Positions 1-12,991 of a stretch of DNA of 64,000 nt are shown here, in pieces (positions within the stretch are counted from its first letter, which is position 1; each line of letters begins with the position of its first letter). The notes under the pieces were generated by a model. It saw only the letters and a list, made by a program, of their open reading frames with translations, was not told where the DNA came from and searched no databases. A program made the position numbers and the translations under genes. Location of the stretch: contig NC_079875.1 of assembly GCF_029227915.1 (NCBI RefSeq), positions 6,510,001-6,574,000 of the forward strand. The letters run 5' to 3'. The DNA is from Hydractinia symbiolongicarpus (Eukaryota; Cnidaria; Hydrozoa; Anthoathecata; Hydractiniidae).

Positions 1-700
1 TGCAAACAAACGAAGGCGTTTCTTCTCGATAAATTAGCTGGCAAACTTTTAAATTCTGTACACCTTTTAGTTTCGAGGATTTTCTGCCAAATGATTTCCA
101 TGTGTGTGAGCATGGTCCGAAACTAACCTAATATATATCTTCTCTTTGTTTGTCAAATCTGACCTCTCTTTAAAACCGAGGTTTAATAAATATGTGTAAA
201 ATTATTCAAGCTTAGAGCGATAAATTTCACATTTCAAAAAACTGAAACTCGGAAAAAGTCGTCACTAGTTTCTATAATTTTGATTTTTTTATTTATTAAT
301 TTTGGATGCTTTTTTTTAATCTGAACCAACATTGTACTCAGGTGGGAATTTTTTAAATATTTAATGTGTGACCTGGGTCCAAAGTTGGTTGAAAATATAA
401 TTTGATGTGTAATATCTTGTGAAAAATAAATATTTGAAAGCAAGTACATAGTACTAATGTCCATAATAAGAAAACGTATGACTCCTGAGTTGACGTAAAC
501 TCGAACCCAATTCCTTTTACTATCGGATTTTGCAACGAATAGAAGCATAGACCTGAAAACGAGATTGTAATAAAAGCAGCGGAATAACGGATGCGATGCT
601 TCGCTACAACGTGATATTGATTTTCGGACTTCCAGTATTTCCGGATTGCCACAAATCTGGAGAACATATAGTTTTATTCGCTTGAGCAAAATTAGATATA

Positions 701-1123
701 CAGTTCACTCTCCCTATCTAGATATACAGTTCACTCTCCGCATCTCAAGGGGGATAACTTTTTATTCGGATTACAGAGAGGTTTAGTAGAAAGTCTCTCT
801 AATTCAAATTTCCAGGTTTCAAGGGTTAAAATTCGGATAAGAGAGAAAAATTTTTTTAAAAAAAAAAGTAAGGTGAGAAATAAAAAAAAATAAGTTTGAA
901 CGAAAATAAAAGGTGATTTCTCTTTGTCTTACAAAAAAAACAAAACCAGATATAGAGAGAATTTAGCCGAAGGGACCTGAAAATTAGTTCGGATTATCAA
1001 GGTTTTTGGATTACAGAGATTTGGATAGTAGAAAGTAAATTATGAGAGCTTCTTAAGGAAAATTGACGGTGACTTTTGATTTGTTCGGATTATAGAAAGG
1101 TTCGGATTAGAGAGAGTTAACTG
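701..1123. mobile_element. Tigger/pogo-like non-autonomous element
   Basis: The left end reads TA-CAGTTCACTCTCC (repeated once at 727) and the right end GAGAGAGTTAACTG-TA. They are inverted copies with TA at both borders, as in pogo/Tigger elements whose ends resemble CAGTTAACTCTCTC. The inside holds repeated GGATTA(C/T)AGAGA words and no coding frame. The first 700 bases of the window hold only unsupported open frames. Confidence 0.5.
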
Positions 1124-1523
1124 TATTATCGGATTCCGAATATTAAAAAACATTTTCTTAAAGTTGAACTTATTTTACACATTATTTACATTTCTTATTT
1201 TTTACACGTATATACATTTCGTAAAAAATTGATAAAAACATTAAAATGTTATTATTGCATTGAAGAAAATGACCCTTTAGAGGAGATATTTTGGCGATTG
1301 CCCAAAATGGTAGTTTTGGTGTGATTTAATTTGTCGCCTGGTCAAATTACTGGAGAGGTCAATTCTTTCGGAAAATTAATTGCCTTAAGATAACCTGACG
1401 TCTTTCGACAAAAATGGTATGTTTGCCAAATTTTCCCTAAAGCCTAAATTAAAAAATGTTAGCTGCGGATTTTGCGAAAGTGTTTCTTCCGCTCTTTTTG
1501 ATTTCCCATTGTAAAGTGAAATC

Positions 1524-1990
1524 AATTATTCCTTTTTTTCACCAGCTGTAAATTGTTGTCAACATCTCCAATTTCGTAAAAAAAAAAAAAAATGAAACAC
1601 GAAATTTTTAGGTTTATCTCAACAATTTCGCGAATTTCGTTTTTTATTGCTTTCCCGATTCGTAGGGAGTACATTGTCTCTTTCTTCGTACCAAGAGCAG
1701 TGGAAGATAGCTTCTTCACGTTGATAGCTACCATTTGCATTGAAACAACTCCTTGATGGAAACCTCTACGCTCTCAACACCAGATTTTTCAGTATACCGT
1801 TCCGAATCATCACATCTTTTATGTTAACCTCACGTTGCGGAATAAAATCCATCGTGCTGTCTTCTGGACGCCATTGTGACGGATGTATTAGCGGCACGTC
1901 ACGACGTGTAAATCGCCGATAGGCTGGTAAAGTGTCGGAATTTCGTACCAATTCGAGTAGAGCGACCAAAATCAAAGTATGAAATCGCAT
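1524..1990 (-). pseudogene. Possible small secreted protein, interrupted by a frameshift
   Basis: Starting at 1990, MRFHTLILVALLELVRN looks like a signal peptide. About 57 further residues follow (RRFTRRDVPLIHP...REVNIKDVM) before a TAG at 1766. Overlapping it by a few bases, a second open frame shifted by one nucleotide continues from 1773 (MQMVAINVKKLSS, KKETMYSLRIGKAI) to 1524. No GT..AG intron fits between them, so either one base is lost or gained or they are unrelated. No family is recognised. The RR and TRR sites could be processing sites of a prepropeptide. Confidence 0.3.
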
Positions 1991-1999
1991 GTTCGTCTA

Positions 2000-3260
2000 A
2001 ATGTAAAGTATTTGTTATGTTTGTTTACGAACAGGTTCATGACTTCGTGTTTCAGAATCTACCTTAGGAATTAAGTTCGTCAATTACTCGCAAAAGTTTA
2101 TAGACTTTATAGTAGCCTAACTTTTCTCGCGATTTAAAGATTCAATGCTGTGAGTTTTGCGAATTTGTCGGTTTTATTTTAAGTAAATCCACCTGCTACT
2201 ATAAAATTTTTGATATGTGAAATGCCTACAAACAATATAGTGTTTCTCTACACGGAACGTAATATCAAGAAAGCTATTAAAATAAAATAAAATTAAGGAC
2301 GATTAAAGATTAAACAAAAAATGTTAGGTAACTGACAAATTCTTTACTAAGTTACAGAACTATATCTGACTTTTTAACATGCAAAATACCTTCTAAAGTG
2401 CTGCAAAGATGATGGATTCTTAAAACGTTTGGCACTACACCTTTCTACCCAAATTTGAGAAAATTCTGAAAAATGTAGATAGAGAAAATTGAAGATTAAA
2501 AAAAATATTTAACATAAACTGAGAAGAGACTAAAATATTTGTTCAATATATGGAAACATTTCAGATAGATAGTCTTTAAGATAAAGAGAGTTCATTGTAC
2601 CTCTATTAGGACTCGGAACTAGCAATTTATAGTAAAAAGATAAAGGTTGTTGCAGGAAGCTAGAAGCCGCAGTTATGGTGAGCGGTTGTTATTAAAAACA
2701 TTCTCAAATTCGGTAATAAACATTGCTTAATGAAAAGGATCAGGCTACAAAAAAATTCCCCTTACCTTTTTATCATACAATACCGAAATGTTTTTAGAAT
2801 GTAGTCAACATTATCACTGTTGTTTGAAGAATGTAGACAGCAACGAAAATGGTTGTACTATAGTTGAAACATGCTGTCTGAGGTTGCTGCACAGTCTTCA
2901 AACATTGTAAACCAGGTCAACCGTGAAAGTAAAATATCATTTAAGCATATTTTTTAAAGTATACAGAAAAATTATTCAATAAAATTGCATTCATAGGGGT
3001 GAATTATGTTTACACATTTTATTCATCATTATTATTACTGCATATTGTATTATATAAATTAAATTCATTTGTTAATGATGCTAAGCTGTTAATCATCTTT
3101 ATGTTGAATCGAAAAATTATGCTCATATTAAATATAATGCACAATAACTTACACAATAACTAGTTATTGTGTACAGATTTATCTTAACTGATGCATTAAA
3201 CCCATTCTGTTATATTAAAAGCGAATTAAATAATCTATTTGCCACCATGGTTGTGCGGCA
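2000..3260. other. No gene seen
   Basis: AT-rich sequence without a convincing exon, signal or repeat on either strand. It ends at the 30-bp satellite. Confidence 0.5.
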
Positions 3261-3263
3261 AAA

Positions 3264-3750
3264 CTTTCTATCTTGCGAATCACACACTTAGAATGTTCTA
3301 TCTTGCAAATCACACACTTAGAATGTCCTATCTTGTAAATTACCCACTTAGAATTTCACATCATGAACATCAGAAAGTTTAATCTTGCGAATCACACACT
3401 TAGAATGTCCTATCTTGCGAATCACCCACTAAGAATGTCCTATCTTGCGAATCACACACTTAGAATGTCCTATCTTGCGAATCACCCACTTAGTATGTTC
3501 TATCTTGCAAATCGCAAATTTGGAAAGTTCTATTTTGCAAATCACACATAATGTTCTATCTTGCATATCATACACTTAAAATGTTCTCTATTGCAAATCA
3601 CATACTTAAAATGATCTGTCTTGCAAATCATACACTTAAAATGTCCAATCTTGCTTATCACACACATAGAACTTTTATCTTGAAAATCATACACTTATAA
3701 TGTTCTTTTTTGCAAATTACAAACTTAAAATGGTCTATCTTGGGAATGGC
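3264..3750. repeat. 30-bp tandem satellite
   Basis: About 16 copies of a 30-bp unit of the form TATCTTGCGAATCACACACT plus TAGAATGTCC. Middle copies (3400-3500) are nearly identical; copies to the right are more worn. The unit is a multiple of three, so it leaves an open frame repeating the same 10 residues, which is a by-product. Confidence 0.9.
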
Positions 3751-4968
3751 ACAAGTTACAGCATGCACATGAAAAAAGGAAATAATAGGCCTGAAGCCAC
3801 TAGTTGACGATAGATTGTGACTTTACTGGCCACCGTCATCTTTTGCTAAGTATGAATGTTGAAAAAAATCAGTGTCGACTTATTTATATTTTTTGCTCTA
3901 CCTTTATTGCTTTTGATCTAAAAATAACGAAAGCACTCACTTAAAAAGGGCTATCTTAGCAAGTCGTAGCTTTCTAGCCATGTACGGAAGGGGTCAGTTT
4001 AGGAATAGGTAGCTAACAACAAAAACAAAGGGATTAATCTAGAGGAAAAAAGTCTATATTTTAAAAATTTGGAAATTTGGAACCCGAATTGTTGTGATAC
4101 AGTACGAGACGTAAGTCGATTAAACTTTAAGAGATGGACTAAAACAGTTTAAAATCTTGTGTCATTTTCATAAATTAATACATTATTTGCTTATTTTTCC
4201 ATTCCGATTATTTAGTATTTCAAAATGCTGAAGGAAATAAAGCATAAAAATAGCTAAACTAAAACATAATTACACTATCCAAAATACTTTTATCAAATCT
4301 TTTGCATCATCCAATTACTAACGCAATCAATAAAATATTCCTCAATTTTTATTATTGACAAACTGACCATGGAATCATGACCATTTATCTCGTTTGCTTT
4401 GAGTTGGTTTTTTAACAAAATATTCCAATTAACAATGTCTTCATCTGTTATGTCCATCATTAATATTCATATTACTTGCCAAGGAATAAGTGAAACGAAT
4501 GTAGTCTCAATGCATTCATTTTTCTTTATTTTGCTCGGAAAAGAAGCTTGTATTCGTCTTATATAGACCAGCGCGTGTATAAATGCAAAATGTTGAAGCT
4601 GTGAGGTGATTCTGAAGTTCTATCTGAAACCACTCAAACAATAGCTTTCAAGTATTCAATCAATTTCTTTTAAACCTCAAACAATATCTTTCAAGTACTA
4701 AAGCAATATCTTTCCGCAATATCTTTTCTTAAAAATAACCATATCAGCAATATCTTTTAAATTCTTTCGTTCTCAATATACTTAAGGTTATATTCCAAAA
4801 TACTTCGGACTTCTCTTCCAATTTGACAGACAATATGTAATCCGATATACTCAAGAAATATTTGAGAAAAACTACAAAATAAAATGTGAAACAAGCTCCA
4901 CAATACCAAACAAATGAACAATTTTTGTGTTTGTCCAATCTTCTATAAAAATTTTAATTTATGCAAAT

Positions 4969-6056
4969 TTATTTGATTTCCTCATTTACGTCAATTGCAT
5001 TGTTGTTATGGTTACCATTTTCAGCGCTAGTGTTACTCATGTTATCACGTTTGAAGAAGCCCAATCGAAATCGATTATATATCGAAATTTGTCGGTTACA
5101 TTTTGGACATGAATGAATGACGTCTTTGAATACATCGAGAAAATATGGCAGACAAAAGCAACAGTACCTAAATAAATAAATAAATATATAAATAAATAAA
5201 TAACAAGTAAGTACAGCGGCGGGACAAACAAAAACTTAGACAGCCTTACATGAAGTTTAATTTCGTCTATTGTTTAAAACTCAATTCGGTATTGATTTCA
5301 TATCGATCAAAATGAATGGTATGAAATTTCATTTCGCTTTCATGAAAATCTTTATGTACACGTTTTTTTTTTTATAAAATCGCTCTTCTTGAAGGAGGCT
5401 TTAAATTTTCCTAACTTTTTCCTATTTGAACTTTAAACTGTTCTTAAATTGTTTTTAATTTTCTACCTTCTAAAATCTGTTATTACAGCTAATTCGGTGA
5501 TATTTGCTACAAAGAGTGTAGTGCATGTGAAACTTAAAAGTAAAAATGACATACCAATGATTGAGAATTTGTTTAAAGCTTAGCAGATGGACAACGCCTC
5601 TCGGGAAAAAATATGTAGTCAAGCTTTGCAAAGCCATAAAACTTTCTTATCATGCGCTTAACTTTTATGATTTTGAAGCCTTATGTTGATTATTGCAATG
5701 GGTACGAATTTGGCTATAGCGCAATGCGCAGTTTACACAACCCGGATATGAACTAAATGTAAATGTGACGAAATTCCAGTAATAACAACCTATTTTTACC
5801 AATTTTTGCGTCCACGTTTGAAATGTGTTTTCGTCACGACTTTTTGATTACAATATGGGCAGATTGTATAAACGGGCACATCCTCAAATTTTGTAGCCGT
5901 CGCAGCAGGTGCCCAAACAGATTTCCTGCGTTCCCGCTTCGATGGCGAAGGTACTTGCAAAGCATTTGTTCCAGCATCATCAGAGGATGCAACTTCTTTA
6001 AGTAAGTGTTCTCGCTCAAATTTGAGTGCTTGCTTCTTTGATCCTTTTCTTCCCAT
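4969..6056 (-). CDS. LITAF-like (zinc-binding, membrane-associated) protein
   Basis: Two exons: 5800-6056 (start ATG at 6056) and 4969-5167 (stop TAA at 4969-4971). Exon 1 holds a basic/Ser-rich N-terminus and then PVYTICPYCNQKVVTKT, the first CxxC knuckle of a LITAF domain. Exon 2 holds YCCFCLPYFLDVFKDV and HSCPKCNRQISIY, matching the C-terminal half with the second CxxC (CPNC..LGTY in human LITAF). The donor is AATTG|GTAAAA and the acceptor TATTTAG|GTAC, and joining them restores a Trp codon in frame. LITAF proteins bind zinc and insert a hydrophobic hairpin into endosomal/lysosomal membranes. The joined protein is about a dozen residues shorter than usual in that hairpin (the LxCG..LxG part is missing), so a micro-exon may lie unseen at 5168-5799. 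The Asn-rich C-terminal tail is not part of the domain. An AATAAA overlaps the stop. Confidence 0.72.
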
Positions 6057-7166
6057 ATTTTAATATTCTAAAGAAAAAAGTTGACAGTGTTATATGAATA
6101 GAAGTTATCGCACAGTACCGATTTTTATGGGTTTTTTTAATGTTTTATGTTCTTGTTTACATATTTCACGAGCTTGGGTAAGTAAAATATACGAAAAATA
6201 AAAAAAAAATAAAAAATATGACGATATTTTTTTAGAACAAGTGCGAAAACTTGTTTATATATATATAGGCATATACTTCAATTTCAGTCAGTATTCATAA
6301 AGTTGTTCAAGAACAAAGTTCAATAAAGTTATTGCAAGATAACTTTTATGACAAATTTATTAATTTGTAATTACAACATGCGCGAGTTAGATCTTATTTT
6401 TTTTATACTTGAGATATATAATTGAATTAAAGAACATAAATTTTTATTCTTTTTTTCATGCTACAAAAACACTTTAAATAGTAACACGTGGCCTAATACG
6501 CGTGTAAATTGTCACTTTTAATTTTAAGATTTATACATAGGAACGTGGGAATAGCTATTTATTGTAACGAATTTATTAAACATAATAAAAGAATTTCTGG
6601 CACGGTAGCGGTTTTTAGATTTAAAAGAAGTTAAACGAGAAAGTTTAAAAGACATAAGGAATACACAGGCCAAAAGTAACAATGACAATGTCCTACCGCC
6701 CGCTAAGTGGGTGATTATTGAGTGTTGATGCCTGCTAAGATGACAGCCCTTTGATGCAGCAATCATTGATGTTGGTCTCATAAAATACGTCTTTTACATA
6801 AGAAAATGATAGAATAAATTTAGCGACAATTTCTCGTTTTTAGGAAAACAATAACTTCCCTCAACGAAAATTTGGAAGAAAAATGAAAGGAAAAACAAAG
6901 CTTTTTTGCGCAGTAAAATTAAAAAATAATTAAAAATTAAGAATAAGTAATACGTAAACGTAGAAATGCGAGAAAAACTCAAACTGTATATTAACATCTT
7001 TATGAAGCAAAACTCATCGAAAACATCCTCTGTTCCCAAACTACTTTAACATGAATTTAAATTTAATGGTCGTCACAAGTAGTACAACGTTCACTTAAAT
7101 GCAGGTGGTCTACTAAAATATAAGTAGACTATTTTTGTTTAGAGCTTCGCACAAAATTACAATTGA
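6057..7166. other. No gene seen upstream of the LITAF-like gene
   Basis: AT-rich, with a TTCTTTAG just upstream of the LITAF start that could be the acceptor of a coding exon preceded by a 5' UTR exon, and a short TA run near 6260. No other gene is supported. Confidence 0.4.
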
Positions 7167-7302
7167 CTAGTCAGTGGTCCGTGGAAAAATCCAGGGGTTC
7201 GCGCTTTCTTTTTATACAGCATTTGCATTGCGTGCGTCTCGCTACTTGCTTGGTACCACTTTGCGTGACAGACAGACAGACGTATACGGGTATTAAATTA
7301 CT
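7167..7302 (-). mobile_element. Helitron-like short element with ACAG core, copy 1
   Basis: Read on the minus strand the element ends with a hairpin and CTAG followed by T, the 3' signature of Helitrons. The hairpin (CCGTGG...CCAGGG in plus reading) is partly worn, and a short ACAG run and GTATACGGGTATTA follow. It is related to copies at 11996, 22767, 29532 and 52158. Confidence 0.6.
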
Positions 7303-7343
7303 GATGTCATAGATAGTTGGCTAGCTCAGTGTTTACCTTCCTG

Positions 7344-8048
7344 AGAGCCTGATTATATGAGGCGAGTTGGCTCGGTGTTGGCCCCGTTGGCGGGTCAACT
7401 CGTTTGAAAAAATTACGCATTATATGGGAAAAGTCAACCCGGGTCAAGACCTACACTGGTGCCGGGTTGAAAAAAAGTGCGCATAATTTTTTAAAAATGG
7501 CGGATGTAAGATGTGAACAAACAAGCGAAATTAAATCAAAATTATCATTAAGTATTTTGGTCGCCAATAATTTGTTATTCCAAATCCAAGGTGTTCTGTA
7601 TTTGTCATTGCTTCGAATAAATCGCCTAATACAGAACATATTGATATATTTTTTAACAAAACGAAGGAAACTCTTAAAACGTTTGAAACACCAACAGGGA
7701 AATCCACGTAATTTGCTCCACAAGTTCTAAAGTTCATTTAAACTTCATGTCTGCTGCTTCGCTTGCCATTATTGTTTTTCCTCTGTCTTAGATCACAATG
7801 CGCATGCTCTTCTTATTCAACCCGGCCCTGGCTCGGCAAAGTGATATTATATGAAGCGAGTCAACCCACCTAACCAACCTGTCCCGGGTTGAAAAAACGA
7901 GCCATCTGGCCTAGGCGGTTTGACTCACCTCATATAATGTCAAATATTTTTTGTAGTGATCTGCCATTATGCCTGGCTGTTTAATTCTATCATGCTGAGC
8001 ATGTGGCGAGCCAACGCCGAGCCAACTCGTCTCATATAATCAGGCTCT
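7344..8048. mobile_element. 705-bp TIR element (MITE)
   Basis: Ends are inverted copies: AGAGCCTGATTATATGAGGC on the left and the complement of GACGAGTTGGCTCGGCGTTG with TCATATAATCAGGCTCT on the right, about 40 bp in all. Inner subterminal pieces repeat the words TTATATG and CAACCCGGG. The open frame inside (7404-7730) has no recognisable protein, so the element is non-autonomous. I saw no clear target duplication. Confidence 0.75.
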
Positions 8049-8657
8049 AAGATTCTTTAGCCGCGGCTTCAAACATGGAGATACTTGCTATAAATGGACT
8101 CTCTTCGCAACAATTCTGTTGATAACCAAACGGTTATTCATAGTAAAATATCATGCAATAAAAAATAGATGTTAAAACGGATATCTACCTTGCTTTCGAT
8201 AAGGACTATATTGCATTGTATTTCATTAGATCTTTATTGCAATGCGATCAAGTAATCAGATGAGTGTTCTGCTAACAAATAGCTACATTTTTTAACTACA
8301 ACAACAAGACCAGAGATAGAAAGAAAGATGTTCCAAAGAAAAAATTAAAAAATAAATTATATCTACTGATTCAACAACATAGGTAAAACATTTAGTTACC
8401 AGGTTTTTTGCTTAGCTCAGACTTTCTTTCGATGTTGTGTAGACTGGGCATAGGTTAGTGTGAACATAATAGCTGATCTCGACAGATTACGTTTTAATAT
8501 TCTACTTATGAAAGGCGATAAGCGATTGGTTTTCCTTAAAAAGAATTTTATAGTAAGTTTATTTATATTTGATAAATCTTCACCCACGCAATGTTTTCTC
8601 TACAGATACTTATAACTGCCAAAATGCAAAAAATATTTTGCAAAATATTTTGCAAAG

Positions 8658-8889
8658 TCGAATAGTCTGAATAAGTTTGAATTAGTCTGAACTAAGGTGA
8701 GCTAGCCTGAACGAGTTTGAACTAGTCTGAATATATTTGAACTAGTTTGAACGAGTTTGAACTAGTCTGAATGAATTTGAACTAGCCTGAACGAGTTTGA
8801 ACTAGTCTGAATGAATTTGAACTAGTCTGAATGAATTTGAACTAGTCTGAATAAGTTTGAACTAGTCTGAATGAATTTGAACTAGTCTT
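8658..8889. repeat. 20-bp tandem satellite
   Basis: About 11 copies of GAACTAGTCTGAATGAATTT with changes such as CCTGAACGAG. It lies between unique AT-rich sequences with no gene visible. Confidence 0.9.
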
Positions 8890-8899
8890 ACTCCTTATT

Positions 8900-10780
8900 T
8901 TAAAATCTCAGATAGTCGAAATGTTTTGAAAGTCTATACCCAGTTCCATACCAGATTCTCCTCCTAAAGCTGTTATCCGTCAATATCGTTATAAAGCCAA
9001 AAGGTCCTGGGAAAGAGGTTGCTTGTTTCCTTCAAACTGGCAGCGACAACTGTAGCGTCCATCATACCTCGTCGTTGAAGAATTAGAATAGTCCTCGCTC
9101 CACATTAAGTCAAAAAATTCCGACTACCTGAGACTACCTGAGATCTTCAAGTCTGCAAGCAATTTCTCATATTCTTTTCAGTATTTTTCTATAAAACCCA
9201 TATATATAAATCAAAACAGCTCAACAAAGATACGTGGCGTAGCGTTGTTATTAGGAAGAAGCACTTACATTTGTAAAATCTTAAAAGCACCGTATCAACT
9301 GCAATCACGATTCTCAACCAATCATCGGTCAAAATAGAAAGTTAAACATTATTTGTATTATTTAATGATAATTGATCATAATTGCAAAAATTATATCTGT
9401 ATCTGCAAGCTTAAACACAAATACGCCCAAACGTCCAACACGCTCAAATTCCATCCCTTCTTATTTTCCTAGAAACACCTCATAATAAGAACGCTCTTTT
9501 TCTAATACCTACTAGTTATCAAACCACCTACTTTAGTTGAACTTTTGAAGTGCAAAGCATATATCACATCTATATCAGATGAAGAATTCAAGAGAATGAA
9601 GAACAGACAACATCAACGGCATTACCAATAATAACATCGAAAACAATAACAACAACAACAGAATTAACAATAATAACATCGAAAACAATAAAAAGTTTAA
9701 CTCGTTGACTTACCTGCTTAACAAAGAACAGGGATGTTCACTTTTTAGAAAAATGAAAAATTAACTTGAATATCTCGTGCCAATATTGTTGTTAATACTA
9801 TTAGTGCTTTAGTATACATGATATAATATCTCAGTTAGAAAACAAAGAGATGTAATTATAACACACAGCGCGAGTTTTCCTTTCCTCAATTTTACCAAGT
9901 TAACTAAAATAACAAACTTTAGAAATCTTACCCCCTGAAAAAACACATAGAATATAGAGACGAGTTTCCGTGTGATGTAATGTTGTGATTTTGAGAACAA
10001 TGGACATGCGCGCGCATATACAGGGACAAAAAATGTAAACAACACACCGCTGTGATCAAGGAAACTTTCGCTGAGCTTCTTGTAACTTGTTCTTGTGAAG
10101 AGAAAAGAATAGCTAAGAAAATTAATTTCGGTGCCTTTTTTGTATTTTGAATCTCCGGAAAAATTGTTAAATTAATGTTATCCTATGTGGTCACGCTTTC
10201 ACCACCCCTGCGAATGCGCTTACATTAAGGTATTTTTTAAAATGTTGACAACTCGTCTAAGTACATCCTACTAATGTGTTGAAGAATTTTCTCACAAAAC
10301 CGGTAACCTCAAGTGAAGTCTTCTTTGACCCAGCTAAAACGACGCTGAAATTGTATTTTTATATCCTTAAAATATGACATAAAAAAATAGTTTCACGTGA
10401 AAATTTATCGAGACTTTTTCTGTGTACAGCATACATAAGAATATCTGCTCGAGGGAAAAACTACAGAGCTGAAATAAAAATAGCGTACAGGAAAGATCAG
10501 GGGGTAAAATAGATTAGCTCACTGATTAGTAGGCTATTTTGTTTCTATATTGTTGTTTTTTAAGTAGTTTTTCGTTATTTATGCAGAAAAAAAAACAAAG
10601 AGAGAAAAAATCAGTACATTAATATTTTACTGTTCATGCCAGCTGTTTCCCACCTATGCACCAATCTCTTTTCGCAATAGCTTTCTTATGATTTAATAAA
10701 AATATGCGCGTAAGGTTGGTACAGGGAAATAGACACTAAGTCTGTAATGACGTCAGTAAATATTTATAGTGTAAGATTCG
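8900..10780. other. No gene seen; short AAC/AAT-rich tract
   Basis: Contains an AACAACAACA-rich tract near 9635-9690 and otherwise unique AT-rich sequence without a supported exon. Confidence 0.4.
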
Positions 10781-10781
10781 C

Positions 10782-10837
10782 ATCCTCGTCACCAGATCTT
10801 TTCGAGATTTTATCTCAAAGGGCTCTGGGAAGGGGAA
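10782..10837. mobile_element. Fold-back mini-element (CCTCGTC/CCAG family), worn copy
   Basis: Arms TCCTCGTCACCAGATCTTTT and ATCTCAAAGGGCTCTGGGAA are imperfect inverted copies around a short loop. Same family as those at 60692, 63138 and 63361. Confidence 0.4.
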
Positions 10838-11446
10838 TTTAAGGTCCAGAATAAAATTTCTCAAATTAGCATTACTAGAAACGTATTAATCGTTCGCTCA
10901 AATGAAATATCGGTTAAATAAACGTTTACTATTATATAGTCGCCGCCCTCCTCCTATATCATAGAAATTCACTTTCTTATTTCGTTATAAAATTAGAAAG
11001 GCCCTGGGTTCGAGGTTGGTAGGTTATAAGGGCTTCGGGTGCAGCAATTTCACACATGTCGTGAATAAGGATAAGTTTCTTATAGTAGTAATTTTTATTT
11101 ATTTATTTGTTAATTTATCTATAAGTTTTTATTATTTAATTAACATTGATTATCTATCAATAAAAGTTCATCCAGTGAAATCAACAATATCAAACAGAAA
11201 TTAAAAATTCTTTTTTGAAAGTCGAAAGTAAAACTATATAATATTGTTGGAATCATATCTTGGATAATTTCATTAAGTACTCCCCAGTTTCATTTTTTCT
11301 TATTTTGTATTAAATTTCTTTCTGCACAGGGCATCTTTAGTTTTGTCCTAACTGCTGTAGCCGCCTCATTCTCGATGTATAGTAACACAAAAACACAAGA
11401 GGTCCACGGGACCCCTTGTGCTAATATTTTTGTTGATTGATAAAAA

Positions 11447-11680
11447 TTACAGAAAATTGGCGTTGTCTAAATAATTTCGACTTTTAAGAGTTTCAACTTG
11501 ATCATATTTATCGAAATCTAAAAACCAAGTCTTTATCTGGCGAACAATCTCAGAACCTCTTACCTTGTTTTGCGTCGTCCCAATATAAAAAAACACACAA
11601 GCAGCTGAAGGTTGATGGTCAAGATATGGTATTGAAGAACTTTTAAAGAATTTCTGTGTTAATTCTGACTTTTGCAACAT
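11447..11680 (-). other. Possible coding remnant or isolated exon
   Basis: A 77-residue open frame of ordinary composition (SSIPYLDHQPSAACVFF, IVRQIKTWFLDFDKYDQ). A strong donor AAG|GTAAGAGG lies in its middle and an AG at about 11699 could serve as acceptor. I recognise no family, and no neighbouring exon joins it. It could be a worn transposon protein. Confidence 0.2.
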
Positions 11681-11995
11681 TCTTTCGTCAGTTCTACATA
11701 TAATACTATCCTCTTCCTAATCTGTTTCAAAAAAACGCCCTACCTAAACAGTTAAATTATTTATAAGGACCTTCCTTTTTTTAGCAGCCCCTCCCAACTA
11801 GACAAAGGTGATCCAAAGATAAGCATGTCTAATGTTATTTTCCAGTTAGAAATGAAAATGAATCCATAAGATGACTCATCAATCTTTTTCTTTTTTTCTC
11901 ACGAATACTTTCTTTTATAAGAAACATGATTTCATAACACGTGAGGCAACGATTATGCGTGGTAACTCACGAATATGATAAAGGTAAGGCTAAGA

Positions 11996-12141
11996 CTAGA
12001 CCCGTGGAAAATCCACGGGTTCGCCCGTCCTTTTTTTATACCGCATTGCATGCGTCCCGTTACTTGCGCAGCGAAACTACTATTTTGTGTGACAGACAGA
12101 CAGACAGACAGACAGACGTATACGAGTATTACAATATAGAT
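11996..12141 (-). mobile_element. Helitron-like short element with ACAG core, copy 2
   Basis: Plus-strand reading: CTAG, then the hairpin CCCGTGGAAAATCCACGGG, the body ending CCGTCCTTTTTTTATACC, about seven ACAG units, GTATACGAGTATTACAATA. On the minus strand this is a 5' TC-like start, hairpin, and CTAG-T end. The hairpin is perfect. Confidence 0.7.
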
Positions 12142-12369
12142 GAGCTCATTCGCAAAAAAAAAAAAAAATCATGCTTTTCAAGATCGGAATTTCGAGAAAA
12201 ATTAGTCCACGCGAAAATTAATCCATGTAAGGTATGTGCAGCTGACATGTTTGGGGATGAAAAAATTAGATAGCTACTTACTGCGTTTATCATTTAATAA
12301 CCTACTCAAGAATTACTACTAAGCACACTGGAGCCTACTTAGAGATTCTTTGTATTGTTAATATGGATT

Positions 12370-12475
12370 TACTAGTTTAAAAATACACGGGAATTCGCCC
12401 GTAGATACAAAGTAGACCGAAATATGTCACATTTGCTATTTCGTTTTTTTTTTCTCGCAGACAGACAGAAGATCG
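12370..12475 (-). mobile_element. Diverged Helitron-like fragment
   Basis: Starts ACTAG, has CACGGGAATTCGCCCGT and a short CAGACAGACAG run, but the body differs from the main family. It lies just downstream of the receptor stop codon. Confidence 0.35.
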
Positions 12476-12991
12476 TGCTTTCTTAACACAAGGTAGCGAT
12501 TCGCCTACCATTTTGAACAGACTGCGGAAATAAAGAAAAATATAACAGCTGGCAAAAAAAGTAAGGATTGATGAACACATTTTAAAATTATCTCTCAACT
12601 TTTCTAATCTTCGCAAAAAAGGAGTATTCCACTTTATGTACAATTTATCACATGACAGATACAATTTATATTACAATACATAAACTTAAATTCTCACCGA
12701 AAGAACGCGGTATATTTAATCTTAAAAATTTAGGGGTTAGCTCTTTTAAGGGAGAGATATTGTCCGAGACGAGTACTGAATAGCAGTCTGGGACATAGAA
12801 TTAGCATGTACCTGAATCCGTCCTTAACGGCGTTAAAGTTATAAAGCGTTGGTGCCATCAGATGCACATTATATTCTTGAACTAAAAAGGTTAATTCTCG
12901 TCGGTTTATAATAAATAAACATAGATAAAGAATAGTATGCTACAATAACAGTTTGTTTTTTAACACTCCGGTTTTAGTCTTGATGGGAGAT

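Noticed and set aside
234-689. Overlapping minus-strand frames of 151 and 104 codons
   Set aside because: No recognisable domain, signal or splice structure, and two overlapping frames of similar quality.
3363-3551. Open frame of 62 codons with 10-residue repeats
   Set aside because: Product of the 30-bp satellite, whose period is a multiple of three.
7404-7730. 108-codon plus frame
   Set aside because: Lies inside a non-autonomous TIR element and shows no transposase motif.
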